Shown here in pieces: positions 26,880-34,692 of a stretch of 64,000 nt of DNA. This stretch comes from Chelatococcus sp. YT9 (GTDB lineage: Bacteria; Pseudomonadota; Alphaproteobacteria; Rhizobiales; Beijerinckiaceae): positions 616,001 to 680,000 of the forward strand of contig NZ_JAHBRW010000001.1 of NCBI RefSeq assembly GCF_018398315.1, given 5' to 3'. The position numbers were made by a program, and so were the translations under genes. The first letter of the stretch is position 1; each line of letters opens with the position of its first letter. The notes beneath the pieces are model-generated. The model saw only the letters and a list, made by a program, of their open reading frames with translations. It was not told where the DNA came from and ran no database searches.

Positions 26880-27107
26880 TCATCCGTCATTGTCACCTGC
26901 TTCGGGGGGCGCATTGTCATTGGCGGCATGGACGGCTTTCTCATGGTCCTCGCGTGCCATCCGTCTGCCGATCAGCCGGGCAATGGACAACACCACCGTA
27001 TTCAGCCGCCCGGATATATCGCTTTCGCTCACGGTTTCCTGTCCGCGCGGAGTACGATTGTCATTGGCGGGTTTCTCTCCGCCCAAGCGCTTTCCATCAC
27101 CGACCAT
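26880..27107 (-). CDS. Small hypothetical protein downstream of AlpA
   Basis: The 75-residue protein starts at ATG 27107, overlapping the end of alpA by 11 bp. It is polar at both ends (ANDN repeated near residues 14 and 62) with a central amphipathic helix RLNTVVLSIARLIGRRMARE. A similar ANDN-ended small protein precedes the recombinase of the second element (55035-55226). Such proteins are common next to recombinases in alphaproteobacterial islands; function unknown. Confidence 0.55.
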   Translation of the reverse strand: MVGDGKRLGGEKPANDNRTPRGQETVSESDISGRLNTVVLSIARLIGRRMAREDHEKAVHAANDNAPPEAGDNDG

Positions 27108-27312
27108 CACCGGCCTCTTCCTCCGGTCGCCACCTGGCAGGATCGGCAACCCAGCGGTCGATATCGGATTCCCGCCATCCCGCGCCATTGGTGCTGATCT
27201 TGAGTTGGGCTGGAAAGGTGCCCTCGGCGATCTTGCGATAGATGGTGGACCGGGACAGGCCCGTCCGGTCGCGGACAGTGTCAAATCGGATGATGCGGTC
27301 TGGTTGACGCAT
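27097..27312 (-). CDS. AlpA-family (MerR-like winged helix) excisionase/regulator
   Basis: This 71-residue protein has the AlpA pattern IIRFDTVRDRTGLSRSTIYR, then AEGTFPAQLKI and a GWRESDIDRWVADPARWR wing. AlpA-like proteins activate excision or transcription of integrated elements. Its position between the recombinase/TA block and the relaxase fits a recombination directionality or regulatory role. Confidence 0.9.
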   Translation of the reverse strand: MRQPDRIIRFDTVRDRTGLSRSTIYRKIAEGTFPAQLKISTNGAGWRESDIDRWVADPARWRPEEEAGDGR

Positions 27313-27442
27313 GGCTGCCTTGCCTCCTTCTGGCTGTTTCTGACGATTGCAGAGACCAGACAGGAGAATGAATTACCGTTGCGCAACAGATATTTAGGCG
27401 CGGTAGGGCTATAGCGTACAATCGGCGGAAAATAGGATGGTT

Positions 27443-30439
27443 CTACATGCCGATGTCCAGCCCCCGGCCTCTGCCCAAGCCTAGACCGAGGGCAATGTCA
27501 CGCCCGACGCCCATCCCTGAGTCGAATGAGATGCCGAGTTCACGCTTGCGGCTGGCAAGCAGGGATTCGAGTTGGGGGTCGCGTTGCAGGCCATCAACCA
27601 TATTGCCCAGTTCAGCCCGTGCCGCCCTGTGGCCAGAATAATTCCCCGCCGCATAGTGTTGCTCGCTGGTCTGCTTGAGGTCCCGGAACCGCTCCACGAA
27701 ACGATCGGCGCGCAGTTCGGGGTTCTGCCGCATCTCGGTTTCCTGTTGCAGGGCATGCCGTGCAGGCATAGCCCGCTCTGCATTGCCGGAGGCGACATCG
27801 GCAGCAAAGTCGGGGTTTCTCTTGTAGACAGCTTCCGCATCATGGGAACCGTGCGGGCGAAGTTCATCGAACCCGGCACGGGCCTCGTGCAACTCCTGCA
27901 CCTGCTCGGGTGTGGCGGCGATATCCCGCTCTTGCGCCCTGAAGATCGCATCGACGGCACGGGCATGACGAACAAATGCCCGCCCACGGGCACGGCGCAA
28001 CGCCTTCTCCGCGTCCTGCTCAGCTGACGTGGCTTCGCGGCCCGCGTCCTTCCCGACAGCCTCCCTTTCCGGCCCGGCTCCGGCCCTGGAGCCCGGCACG
28101 CCATCGCCGGGGGACCGCAAACCATCGATGATGTTCTCGATGCTGTCGCGGACATTCTCCGGTACGATTCTGCGCATGATCTGGGCGACACGGGCGCGGA
28201 AACTGATGCCGCGCCGCTCGGCATAGTCCTGCGCCGGGTCGATCTGCTGTTCGTAGTCGGTCGCCATGTCCTTGGCGCGGTCGCGCGACAGGGTGTCGAT
28301 GAGCTTGTCCTGACTCGAAAAATCGTCGCTGCCGTAATGCAGGTCCATGCCGTCACGGTGGCGCGACAGGGCGACATAGCTGCCGTGGGCGTCCATGCCC
28401 GGCGTTGCCAGCACATGCGTCCGGTCCACCGTCATGCCTTGGGCCTTGTGGATGGTCGCGGCATAACCGTGGTCGATGCGGTCGTAGTCTTTCAGGTCAA
28501 ACGAGATGTCGCGCCCGTCATCGGTGCGCACCGTCATGCTCTGCGCACTGACTACCTCGATGGTGCCGAGCGTTCCGTTCTTCACGCCAAGCCCGCGCTC
28601 GTTTTGCAGGAACATCACGCGATCCCCGGCGGCAAAGCTGCGTTCGCCGCGCTCGACTGTCACGCGCACATCCTCTCCAAGATCGCCAGCCGCCCGCATC
28701 CGGTCGCGCGCTGCCTCGTTGAGTTCGCGCACCTCGGCATTGGTATGGGTGAGGATGATGCGGCTGCTGTCCGGTGCCGCCTGCCGGTCACGGTCCCATC
28801 TGTCGATCAGATCGTCACGCGCCTGCTCGCGGGTCTGTGCTTCATGCACCATGTCGTGCGCGTCATAGGCGTGGATCGCATCTCGCGTCCTGCCGGTCGC
28901 AAGATCGCGCGTTGCATCCCGCTGCCAGTCCTCGCGCTGGCGGCGAACCTCGCCGATCTCCGCGCCGCCATGACGCTCATGGATCGAGCGGAAAGCCGCG
29001 CCCGCCTCAATGGATTGTAATTGCTGCGGATCGCCGACCAGCACGACCTTTGCGCCCGCTTCTTGCGCATGGGAGAGCACGCGCTCCATCTGCCGCGTGC
29101 CGACCATGCCCGCCTCGTCGATGACAAGAACGTCGCGGCTGGTCAGCATCTCGCGGCCTTGTTTCCAGCCATGTTCCATGCTGGCGATGGTGCGCGATGC
29201 AATACCCGATCCGCTTTCCAGATTTTCCGCCGCGATGCCGGACAGGGCAACGCCGCGAACCTCGTAGCCCGCTGCCTCCCATGCCTCGCGCGCGACGCCT
29301 AGCATGGCGCTCTTTCCGGTCCCGGCATAGCCGACGACAATGCCAAGGTTGCGCCCGTCCGTGACATGCGCCAGCGCCTCGGCCTGCTCGCTGGACAGGA
29401 CAAAGCCGCGCTGTTCTGCGCGGGCAAGTGCTGCCTCTCTATCGGCTTCGTTCACCTCATGGCGCTCGCGCTCCGCCATCAATTCCGCAGCGCGGTGCAG
29501 GCGCTGTTCGGCCTCGATCATGTCGCGGGTGGTGAACCGATCCTCGCCGCGTCCGTCCTGCCCAAGCTCGACCAGATCGGGCGCACCGCGCATCGCGCCC
29601 ATGACCTCGTTGAACTGCTCGATGCCGTCACTGTGCCGGTGCGCGAACATCGCCATGTCCCGGCGCGTGAAGGTCGATTGCTGATGCGTGATCGCGTCCA
29701 GCGCTACCGATGGATCGGCGATGATGCGCGCGCCATTGTTGCGGGCGATCTCGCGGTGCATGTCGGCGCGGTCTGCGGCCTCGATCCCTTCTCCCTCGAT
29801 GCGCTGCGCCGGTGCGCCGATCTGGCTTTGCGGCTCAAGCCCGATGCCCTGCGCCTCAAGGCTGCGATGGTCGATGCGGGCGTCTATGTCGAGTTCGGCA
29901 AGCCGCTCGTTGACATGCTCGGCCCAGCGTTCGCGCCACCGCTCCACCATCTCGGTGCGGTTCCAATCCCGCACCTTCGGGCCGAAACCGTTCTCGTCCA
30001 CGCTGCGCATGGTGAGCATGACATGGGCATGGGGCTTGGGGCTTCCGTCCTCTGCAAAATCCCAATGCACATTCAGATCGGCGATCATGCCCTGATCGAC
30101 AAATTCGGCCTGCGCGAAGTCTCGGGCAAGCTCGATGCCCTGCGCCTGCGTCATCTCGCGCGGAATGGCGAACTCCACCTCGCGGGCAAGCTGGGCGTCC
30201 TTGCGTACCTCGAACGCCTCCACATCGTTCCAGAGCCGTTCGCGGTCGCTCCATGCCTCAGGTGCGTTCTCGGGCAACAGCACCTCGGAGTGGACGACGC
30301 CGCGCTTGGCGGAAAAGTCCTGCACGCGGTCGATGCGTTCGTCACGCAGTCGCGAGGCCGAGCGGTAGGCGGCGGATGCCACCGCACTCGACCCGGCCTT
30401 GCGGCCAATGACCTTGACGTGAAGATGATAGATCGCCAT
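27443..30439 (-). CDS. traA: Ti-type conjugative transfer relaxase TraA (MobA/MobL relaxase plus helicase)
   Basis: The 998-residue protein starts at ATG 30439, where the MobA/MobL relaxase begins (AIYHLHVKVIGRKAGSSAVA, with HAHVMLT forming the HUH metal site near residue 155). A TraI-type helicase follows with Walker A GYAGTGKSAML near 395, Walker B LVIDEAGMVG near 470, VGDPQQLQSI and the C-terminal superfamily-1 motif ATIHKAQGMTVDR near 715. It should nick oriT, remain attached to the transferred strand and unwind it. It is divergent from traC across the putative oriT. An upstream in-frame start would add 45 residues covering oriT. Confidence 0.94.
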   Translation of the reverse strand: MAIYHLHVKVIGRKAGSSAVASAAYRSASRLRDERIDRVQDFSAKRGVVHSEVLLPENAPEAWSDRERLWNDVEAFEVRKDAQLAREVEFAIPREMTQAQGIELARDFAQAEFVDQGMIADLNVHWDFAEDGSPKPHAHVMLTMRSVDENGFGPKVRDWNRTEMVERWRERWAEHVNERLAELDIDARIDHRSLEAQGIGLEPQSQIGAPAQRIEGEGIEAADRADMHREIARNNGARIIADPSVALDAITHQQSTFTRRDMAMFAHRHSDGIEQFNEVMGAMRGAPDLVELGQDGRGEDRFTTRDMIEAEQRLHRAAELMAERERHEVNEADREAALARAEQRGFVLSSEQAEALAHVTDGRNLGIVVGYAGTGKSAMLGVAREAWEAAGYEVRGVALSGIAAENLESGSGIASRTIASMEHGWKQGREMLTSRDVLVIDEAGMVGTRQMERVLSHAQEAGAKVVLVGDPQQLQSIEAGAAFRSIHERHGGAEIGEVRRQREDWQRDATRDLATGRTRDAIHAYDAHDMVHEAQTREQARDDLIDRWDRDRQAAPDSSRIILTHTNAEVRELNEAARDRMRAAGDLGEDVRVTVERGERSFAAGDRVMFLQNERGLGVKNGTLGTIEVVSAQSMTVRTDDGRDISFDLKDYDRIDHGYAATIHKAQGMTVDRTHVLATPGMDAHGSYVALSRHRDGMDLHYGSDDFSSQDKLIDTLSRDRAKDMATDYEQQIDPAQDYAERRGISFRARVAQIMRRIVPENVRDSIENIIDGLRSPGDGVPGSRAGAGPEREAVGKDAGREATSAEQDAEKALRRARGRAFVRHARAVDAIFRAQERDIAATPEQVQELHEARAGFDELRPHGSHDAEAVYKRNPDFAADVASGNAERAMPARHALQQETEMRQNPELRADRFVERFRDLKQTSEQHYAAGNYSGHRAARAELGNMVDGLQRDPQLESLLASRKRELGISFDSGMGVGRDIALGLGLGRGRGLDIGM

Positions 30440-30468
30440 CGCGATCAAGCATTGGCACGGCCAAGCGC

Positions 30469-30496
30469 ACGTCGGAACGACGTATAAGCGCGCCCT
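30469..30496 (+). other. Putative oriT (Ti/Q-type nick region)
   Basis: An inverted repeat ACGTCG-GAA-CGACGT (30469-30483) is followed at once by TAAGCGCGCCCT (30485-30496). This differs by one base from the TAAGTGCGCCCT nick region known for RSF1010- and Ti-type transfer origins. It sits in the short gap between traA and the divergent traC, the usual place for a Ti-type oriT. Confidence 0.72.
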
Positions 30497-30614
30497 CCCT
30501 CGAAAAAATCTCGGGATGGACCGGCCCGTGCCAGACCGTCCCGGCAACATTACTGCGTTCAGCAGCCAGCACAACTATCCTTACTGCATCAACCACTTGC
30601 CACCGGGAAAGGGC

Positions 30615-30947
30615 ATGAGAATGCGGAAACCGAGAGACTATGACGCGGAACTGAAAGCGCTTGAAAACAAGACACGGGAACTCAAAACCCGCAAGGTGCA
30701 GCAACTCGGCGAACTGGTCATCGCCACCGGGGCGGACAACCTCACCGCCGAGGAACTGGCGGGCGCGCTGGTCGCGCTGGCCGAAACCAAAGATGCCGCT
30801 AAGAGGGAGGCGTGGGCCAAGCGCGGTGCTGCGTTCTTTCATGGTCGGTCGCGGCGAACTGCATCAGCGCCTGATCGCAACACTGGCGGCGCTCCAACGC
30901 AACCGGGCAGCGCGCAACCGGCATCAGGCGCAACGGGCGCGGCATGA
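30615..30947 (+). CDS. traC: Conjugal transfer protein TraC-like (accessory relaxosome protein)
   Basis: The 110-residue protein begins with RKPRDYDAELKALENKTREL and KVQQLGELVIATGADNLTAEELAGAL, the characteristic N-terminal half of the TraC/TraD accessory proteins found opposite traA on Ti-type elements. ATG 30615 and 30621 both follow a GGGAAAGGG ribosome-binding site. The C-terminal ~35 residues are Ala/Pro/Gly-rich. It presumably binds oriT and helps the relaxase. The family is often labelled TraC or TraD interchangeably. Confidence 0.82.
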   Translation: MRMRKPRDYDAELKALENKTRELKTRKVQQLGELVIATGADNLTAEELAGALVALAETKDAAKREAWAKRGAAFFHGRSRRTASAPDRNTGGAPTQPGSAQPASGATGAA

Positions 30948-31203
30948 TATGCGAAGCTGGCAGGTCGAACGCCGCAAGCGCACGCGGCATCTGATCGAAC
31001 TCGGCGGCCTCGTCGTCAAGGCGGGCGTCGTGGACCTGACCAATGACGACCGCGCCATGATCTACGGCGCGCTGCTCTGGATGGCCGACAAGCTCAACAG
31101 CGAGGACGGGGAACGGGCACGGAAACTGTGGGTCGAAAAGGGGAAAGAGGCGTTTGCAGCGGAAGGGCCAGCAGGCGCCCATGACAGAACTCAACGGCAG
31201 TAG
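30841..31203 (+). CDS. traD: Conjugal transfer protein TraD-like
   Basis: The conserved core WQVERRKRTRHLIELGGLVVKAG then NDDRAMIYGALLWMADKL matches the small TraD protein encoded after traC in Ti-type transfer regions. ATG 30841 gives 120 residues and overlaps traC by 107 bp; ATG 30952, just after the traC stop, would give an 83-residue protein starting RSWQVERRKR, which is also plausible. Likely a relaxosome accessory factor. Confidence 0.8.
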   Translation: MVGRGELHQRLIATLAALQRNRAARNRHQAQRARHDMRSWQVERRKRTRHLIELGGLVVKAGVVDLTNDDRAMIYGALLWMADKLNSEDGERARKLWVEKGKEAFAAEGPAGAHDRTQRQ

Positions 31204-31396
31204 GATCAAGCATGACCCGATGGCGGGCGGCGCGGAGACCCCACATATCGCAGCGCTGCCCGCCATCGCGCGAATCAAGCCGCCTCTCCCCAGGAGCGCC
31301 AGGCAAGCTGATGATGGCGCGAAATCCGGCATAGCGATAGCAGTCAGGTTCAAGCCTTGTCTGAAGCCAATCCCGAAGTCTGCCGGAACAGGTCGA

Positions 31397-31564
31397 TTAG
31401 GTGCGTCCGTGTAAGCAGGGTGCACTCCACACAGTGCTGAACACCAACAATTGGCCTGCCGCCGATCCCGATTTGGAAGACAGTTCATCAAACACCGCCT
31501 GCCATTCCTCTGGCACGAATGCGGCCTCGTAGATGCGGTCGATCAGAGTTGCATCTTCGGACAT
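31397..31564 (-). pseudogene. Orphan N-terminal fragment of a LuxR-type regulator
   Basis: From ATG 31564 the frame gives 55 residues. The first ~43 (SEDATLIDRIYEAAFVPEEW and on to GSAAGQLLVF) align with residues 1-43 of the full regulator at 51502-52611, after which similarity stops. The upstream ~65 bp are also nearly identical to the promoter of that gene. It is therefore a truncated duplicate in inverted orientation, lacking the C-terminal DNA-binding domain. Confidence 0.75.
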
Positions 31565-31566
31565 TG

Positions 31567-31627
31567 CCCCCCTGCCCGTCAGAGCGCTTGGGTTATTTTG
31601 ATGAACCGTGCTCGATAGCGCAACGTT
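31567..31627 (-). repeat. Promoter-region duplicate, inverted copy of the region upstream of the LuxR gene at 51502
   Basis: Read on the minus strand, this ~60-bp stretch (GTTGCGCTATCGA, then TTCATCAAAATAACCCAAGC, then GCTCTGACGGGCAGG) matches 51441-51500 with only a few substitutions. With the coding similarity that follows, it forms an inverted duplication about 20 kb apart bracketing the cargo region. Confidence 0.8.
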
Positions 31628-31709
31628 CTCCTCTATTGTAGAAGCTCCCTGGTTCGCGCCCTTCTTCACAAGCGCACGCAGGCTCATCATGTCGTCGGTC
31701 ACCCACCGC

Positions 31710-32297
31710 TCAACCTTTTGGATAGTTTGCCACGAAATACACCAATTCGCTTTGACGTGATGTGGATGTCTTGTCGAAGATGTGGTGAAGGTGCGTTCGC
31801 GCCGTGGAGTTGGCGATACCAAGGGCGCGGGCAACGCCAACCGTGTTCAGGCCCTTGTAGATGTAGCGTAAGACTTCCGTCTCGGTCGTCGTCAGGCCGC
31901 ATGCTTCACGAATGACGTCGATCTGGTCCTGCGGCTCCCTCGATCTACGAATGACGATTATTGCATTACGCTGGTAATCAGCATCCTCCGTCGAGGTTAT
32001 GGGCAGGATCGAAATCGCCGGTTCCCCATCGACATGTGGAAGGTACATCTCGGCAGGAGATCCGGCGGCTATAAGCTGGCGAATGCGAGAGTCCCAATAG
32101 GCGCTGCCGGTCGTGAACCGGTCACAGGCTATATAGACACCGGTACACTCGACTTCCGGCGCCACACCCATTGCGACCACATGCAAGACATGATCAACGA
32201 CCACTGCCGTTTCAATTTCGGTCGTATCTGTTGACTTTACTATCGATACCACTGAACCGGGAAAGTCGGTTCGTTCGAGTCTTTTTTCCAGATTCAC
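31710..32297 (-). CDS. LuxR-type transcriptional regulator, short form (C-terminal HTH)
   Basis: The 195-residue protein (GTG start 32297) ends in a LuxR helix-turn-helix: ACGLTTTETEVLRYIYKGLN, VARALGIANSTARTHLHHIF, SRQSELVYF. It corresponds to about the C-terminal half of the 369-residue regulator at 51502 and lacks the N-terminal domain. It may be the stump of a once longer gene, or a short active regulator. It precedes the orphan N-terminal fragment at 31564 on the same strand, as if two tandem LuxR genes had collapsed by deletion. Confidence 0.7.
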   Translation of the reverse strand: MNLEKRLERTDFPGSVVSIVKSTDTTEIETAVVVDHVLHVVAMGVAPEVECTGVYIACDRFTTGSAYWDSRIRQLIAAGSPAEMYLPHVDGEPAISILPITSTEDADYQRNAIIVIRRSREPQDQIDVIREACGLTTTETEVLRYIYKGLNTVGVARALGIANSTARTHLHHIFDKTSTSRQSELVYFVANYPKG

Positions 32298-32367
32298 CTG
32301 CCGCCCTTTCGTCTAGCGGCTGTGCCCCGTCCCAAGGTACAGCAGTGGATAACGGTGCGAGTATGTG

Positions 32368-32425
32368 CGAAGGAATTCGTCCGGACAGTCACCAAATGAT
32401 AACTGTCCGGACGAATTCCTTCGCG
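32368..32425. repeat. Perfect 23-bp inverted repeat with 12-nt spacer
   Basis: The left arm GCGAAGGAATTCGTCCGGAC plus AGT (32368-32390) and right arm (32403-32425) are exact reverse complements separated by CACCAAATGATA. There is no T-tract, so it is a poor intrinsic terminator on either strand. It lies 73 bp downstream of the exported-protein gene at 32498 and 71 bp upstream of the short LuxR gene. Confidence 0.9.
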
Positions 32426-32497
32426 GCTGTCGCATGCCGTCGGCACCGGCGTTCGCGATGGATCGCAGATCGAATTGTTGGAGAAGCGCGCCCGCGC

Positions 32498-32965
32498 TCA
32501 ATCGTTGTCGATCGTGCGCCTTACTGCAACATAGGCAATGTGGCCGTCAATCCAGACGTCGCCTGCCACGGAAAGCCCCCGGTCGCCGATGTAACGACCG
32601 TGAAATATCTCGGTTTCTCCGTTCGCAGCACGCAGGACAACGCGTCCCACGCGCGCATTGAACTCGCCGGGGGCGCTCGCGCGTATCGAGTAGCTACCGG
32701 GCGGGCATGGGGCTTTCACACACATGATAGGGCTGTATTTGACACGAAAGCTGCCCGAAAAATCTGGCTCTTCGGCAGGGAATCCATCGGTACTGCCGGA
32801 TATGCTCTTCGCGGTGCCTCCGCATGGCATCTTGATGCAAGTCGTCGCCGCCTCGGCCGGCGACATCAGCAGGAGCGGCAGGCCCGTGGTTGCCGAACTC
32901 ATGACGATCACAGCTAGTGCGATGGAGAAACGGCTATCGGGCCTCGGGTCGGCCGAACGGGTCAT
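32498..32965 (-). CDS. Exported cysteine-containing protein of unknown function
   Basis: The 155-residue protein starts at ATG 32965 with a GAGAGG ribosome-binding site and has a signal peptide (SIALAVIVMSSATTGLPLLL, cleavage near AEAA). The mature part has cysteine pairs (TCIKMPCGG; IMCVKAPCPPG) and the segment PDFSGSFRVKYSP. It resembles the protein at 39345-39833 (shared PDFxGxFR, MC...C, Y/FxI and VVL spacing), so the two are probable paralogs. Last gene of the minus-strand DUF3137 operon. No known domain recognised. Confidence 0.7.
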   Translation of the reverse strand: MTRSADPRPDSRFSIALAVIVMSSATTGLPLLLMSPAEAATTCIKMPCGGTAKSISGSTDGFPAEEPDFSGSFRVKYSPIMCVKAPCPPGSYSIRASAPGEFNARVGRVVLRAANGETEIFHGRYIGDRGLSVAGDVWIDGHIAYVAVRRTIDND

Positions 32966-33039
32966 CGGATTTATCCTCTCAGGTTTCAACGGTACATCGC
33001 GCCTTGTCTTCGATCGCCACATCCTGCGCCAGGAAAGAC

Positions 33040-34065
33040 CTATTCGATCCGCCGACGCAGCGGGCCGTTGGAGATCTGATAGGTCTGATATGAGACATCA
33101 CCGAAGCGTCGCACCCAGCGTTCTTCGCTTTCCTTGCCGAGTTTGGGAATTCCGAGCGCGGCGTCGGTCATTGTCTCCTGCCCGAGATTCCGGTCGATGA
33201 CGACGACGAACAACGGCTCGTCCGTTGCCGGTCCCTGTCGCTGCTCCACGTCCCAGGGGAGGCCGCCGTCGCCGTCTTCGTTCGCGATGCCGGCTGCCAT
33301 TGCCAGTTGCAGGGCGACATAGGCCGGCGTCTGGTCTTCGACCTGTTCGTCGCCGAACGGGGTCGGCGAGACGGCAGGATAGCCGGTCGAGGGTTCTCTG
33401 ACAGGCTCAGCAAGTTGCACCCATTCCGCATGGTTATCGAGAAGGTCCAGATCGAGGCACCGGCGCGCGCGACAGTCGTCGCCGGCAGCCTCCGCATCGG
33501 GGATTTCACGCCTGCCTGCCGCGACGACCATGGCTGCGGCCTTCGAGCCCGGCTGGAAAGCGATGCGCCACCCGACATGCGGCCCGACGCCGAAGGTCTC
33601 CGGCTCCGCCGTGTTCCCGGCGCCATATGCCTCGATGGTCTCCTCTCGAATGGCCGGACCGAGATTGTAGCGCCGGACGTCGACCACCGAGAGCGTGGTT
33701 TCGCCAAGTTCGACCTCGCCGTATCGAAGCATATAGCGGACCCGTCCAAGCGGCGGTTCCTGCGCTTCCAGCAACAGCAGGGACTTCTCGACGGCGGATA
33801 CGTCGGTGTCCTGGCGGGTCATGCCCTCGTCAGGGCCAAACAGGCTGTCAAGGGAAGCCATCACAGCGCCGGGATCGTGCGCAACGAAGCCATTGGCGGT
33901 GACGTAGGCAGTAGCGGCCTTTTCGACATCCGTCGTCTGTGCAACCGTCGGCGTGGTCGCGATCAGGGCAAGGACGACCACGCCGCCGCATACGCAATTC
34001 CAGCCGTGATCGCGGCGGCCCGCCAATGCGGATGAGTCAGGCATCACGGATACTCCTTTCCGCAT
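33040..34065 (-). CDS. Exported protein of unknown function
   Basis: The 341-residue protein has a hydrophobic segment VCGGVVVLALIATTPTVAQ at about residues 25-43 that serves as signal peptide after a long basic N-region; ATG 34044 would shorten that region. The mature protein is acidic, with a single CRARRC pair near residue 195 and no family recognised. It follows LemA by 41 bp and precedes another exported protein by 74 bp, so it belongs to the DUF3137-LemA unit. Confidence 0.65.
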   Translation of the reverse strand: MRKGVSVMPDSSALAGRRDHGWNCVCGGVVVLALIATTPTVAQTTDVEKAATAYVTANGFVAHDPGAVMASLDSLFGPDEGMTRQDTDVSAVEKSLLLLEAQEPPLGRVRYMLRYGEVELGETTLSVVDVRRYNLGPAIREETIEAYGAGNTAEPETFGVGPHVGWRIAFQPGSKAAAMVVAAGRREIPDAEAAGDDCRARRCLDLDLLDNHAEWVQLAEPVREPSTGYPAVSPTPFGDEQVEDQTPAYVALQLAMAAGIANEDGDGGLPWDVEQRQGPATDEPLFVVVIDRNLGQETMTDAALGIPKLGKESEERWVRRFGDVSYQTYQISNGPLRRRIE

Positions 34066-34077
34066 TTGTGCGGGCGC

Positions 34078-34093
34078 CAGGTGTAACCACCTG
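34078..34093. promoter_or_regulatory. Short palindrome upstream of the exported-protein gene
   Basis: CAGGTG-TAAC-CACCTG is a perfect 6-bp inverted repeat in the gap between the LemA gene and the exported-protein gene. It could be an operator or a small intercistronic hairpin. Confidence 0.35.
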
Positions 34094-34106
34094 ACTGCAA
34101 AATGCT

Positions 34107-34676
34107 CTAGAGATGCTTCGCCGCGTCGACTGGCACCGCGGCGCCTTCCGATGCTTCGTAGAACGGAGGTAGTGTGGTCACACCCGCGATCCCAGCGAGC
34201 ATGCCGCCCGGGAAAATCTCGACGATCGTGCGTAGGCCGTTGACCGCGCTGTTATAGAACCTGCGCGCGGCAGCAATGTTGTTCTCGACATCGCGATAGG
34301 CCTGCTGCGCCTCGATCATCGGGCCGCTCGAAGTGAGCTCGGGATAGTTCTCCGCAAGAGCGAATATGCGCGCCAGATCCGTGCTGATCTGGCCTTCCGT
34401 GCGAAACTTCTCTGCGATCTTGGCGAAATCGCGCTCGCCGACCTGCGGCATTGCCCGTGCGCGCAATTCGGTCAGTTCGTTGAGAAGGCCTTTCTCGTGA
34501 TCGAGGAAGCGCTTGGCGATCGCCAGCACGTTCGGGATCAGATCATGGCGCTGCTGCAACTGTGCATCGATGCCGCCCAGCGCCTCACCAACCTTGTTGC
34601 GGCGGGCCACGATGACCGCATACCAGCCGTAGAGAACTGCCGCCAGGGCAGCAAGGATGATGAGCATCGTCGTCAT
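34107..34676 (-). CDS. lemA: LemA family protein
   Basis: The 189-residue protein starts at ATG 34676 with a single membrane segment (MLIILAALAAVLYGWYAVIV) and the LemA core: RRNKVGEALGGIDAQLQQRHDLIPNV, then LTELRARAM and AENYPELTSS, with VENNIAAARRFYNSAVN near residue 140. LemA proteins are membrane-anchored helical bundles of uncertain role and often pair with DUF3137 or TPM-domain proteins. The DUF3137 gene is 16 bp upstream, so the two form an operon. Confidence 0.9.
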   Translation of the reverse strand: MTTMLIILAALAAVLYGWYAVIVARRNKVGEALGGIDAQLQQRHDLIPNVLAIAKRFLDHEKGLLNELTELRARAMPQVGERDFAKIAEKFRTEGQISTDLARIFALAENYPELTSSGPMIEAQQAYRDVENNIAAARRFYNSAVNGLRTIVEIFPGGMLAGIAGVTTLPPFYEASEGAAVPVDAAKHL

Positions 34677-34692
34677 ATCCGGGCACCTTTCG

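Noticed and set aside
32368-32425. Perfect inverted repeat considered as insertion-sequence ends.
   Set aside because: Only 12 bp separate the arms and there is no transposase; it is reported instead as an unexplained hairpin.
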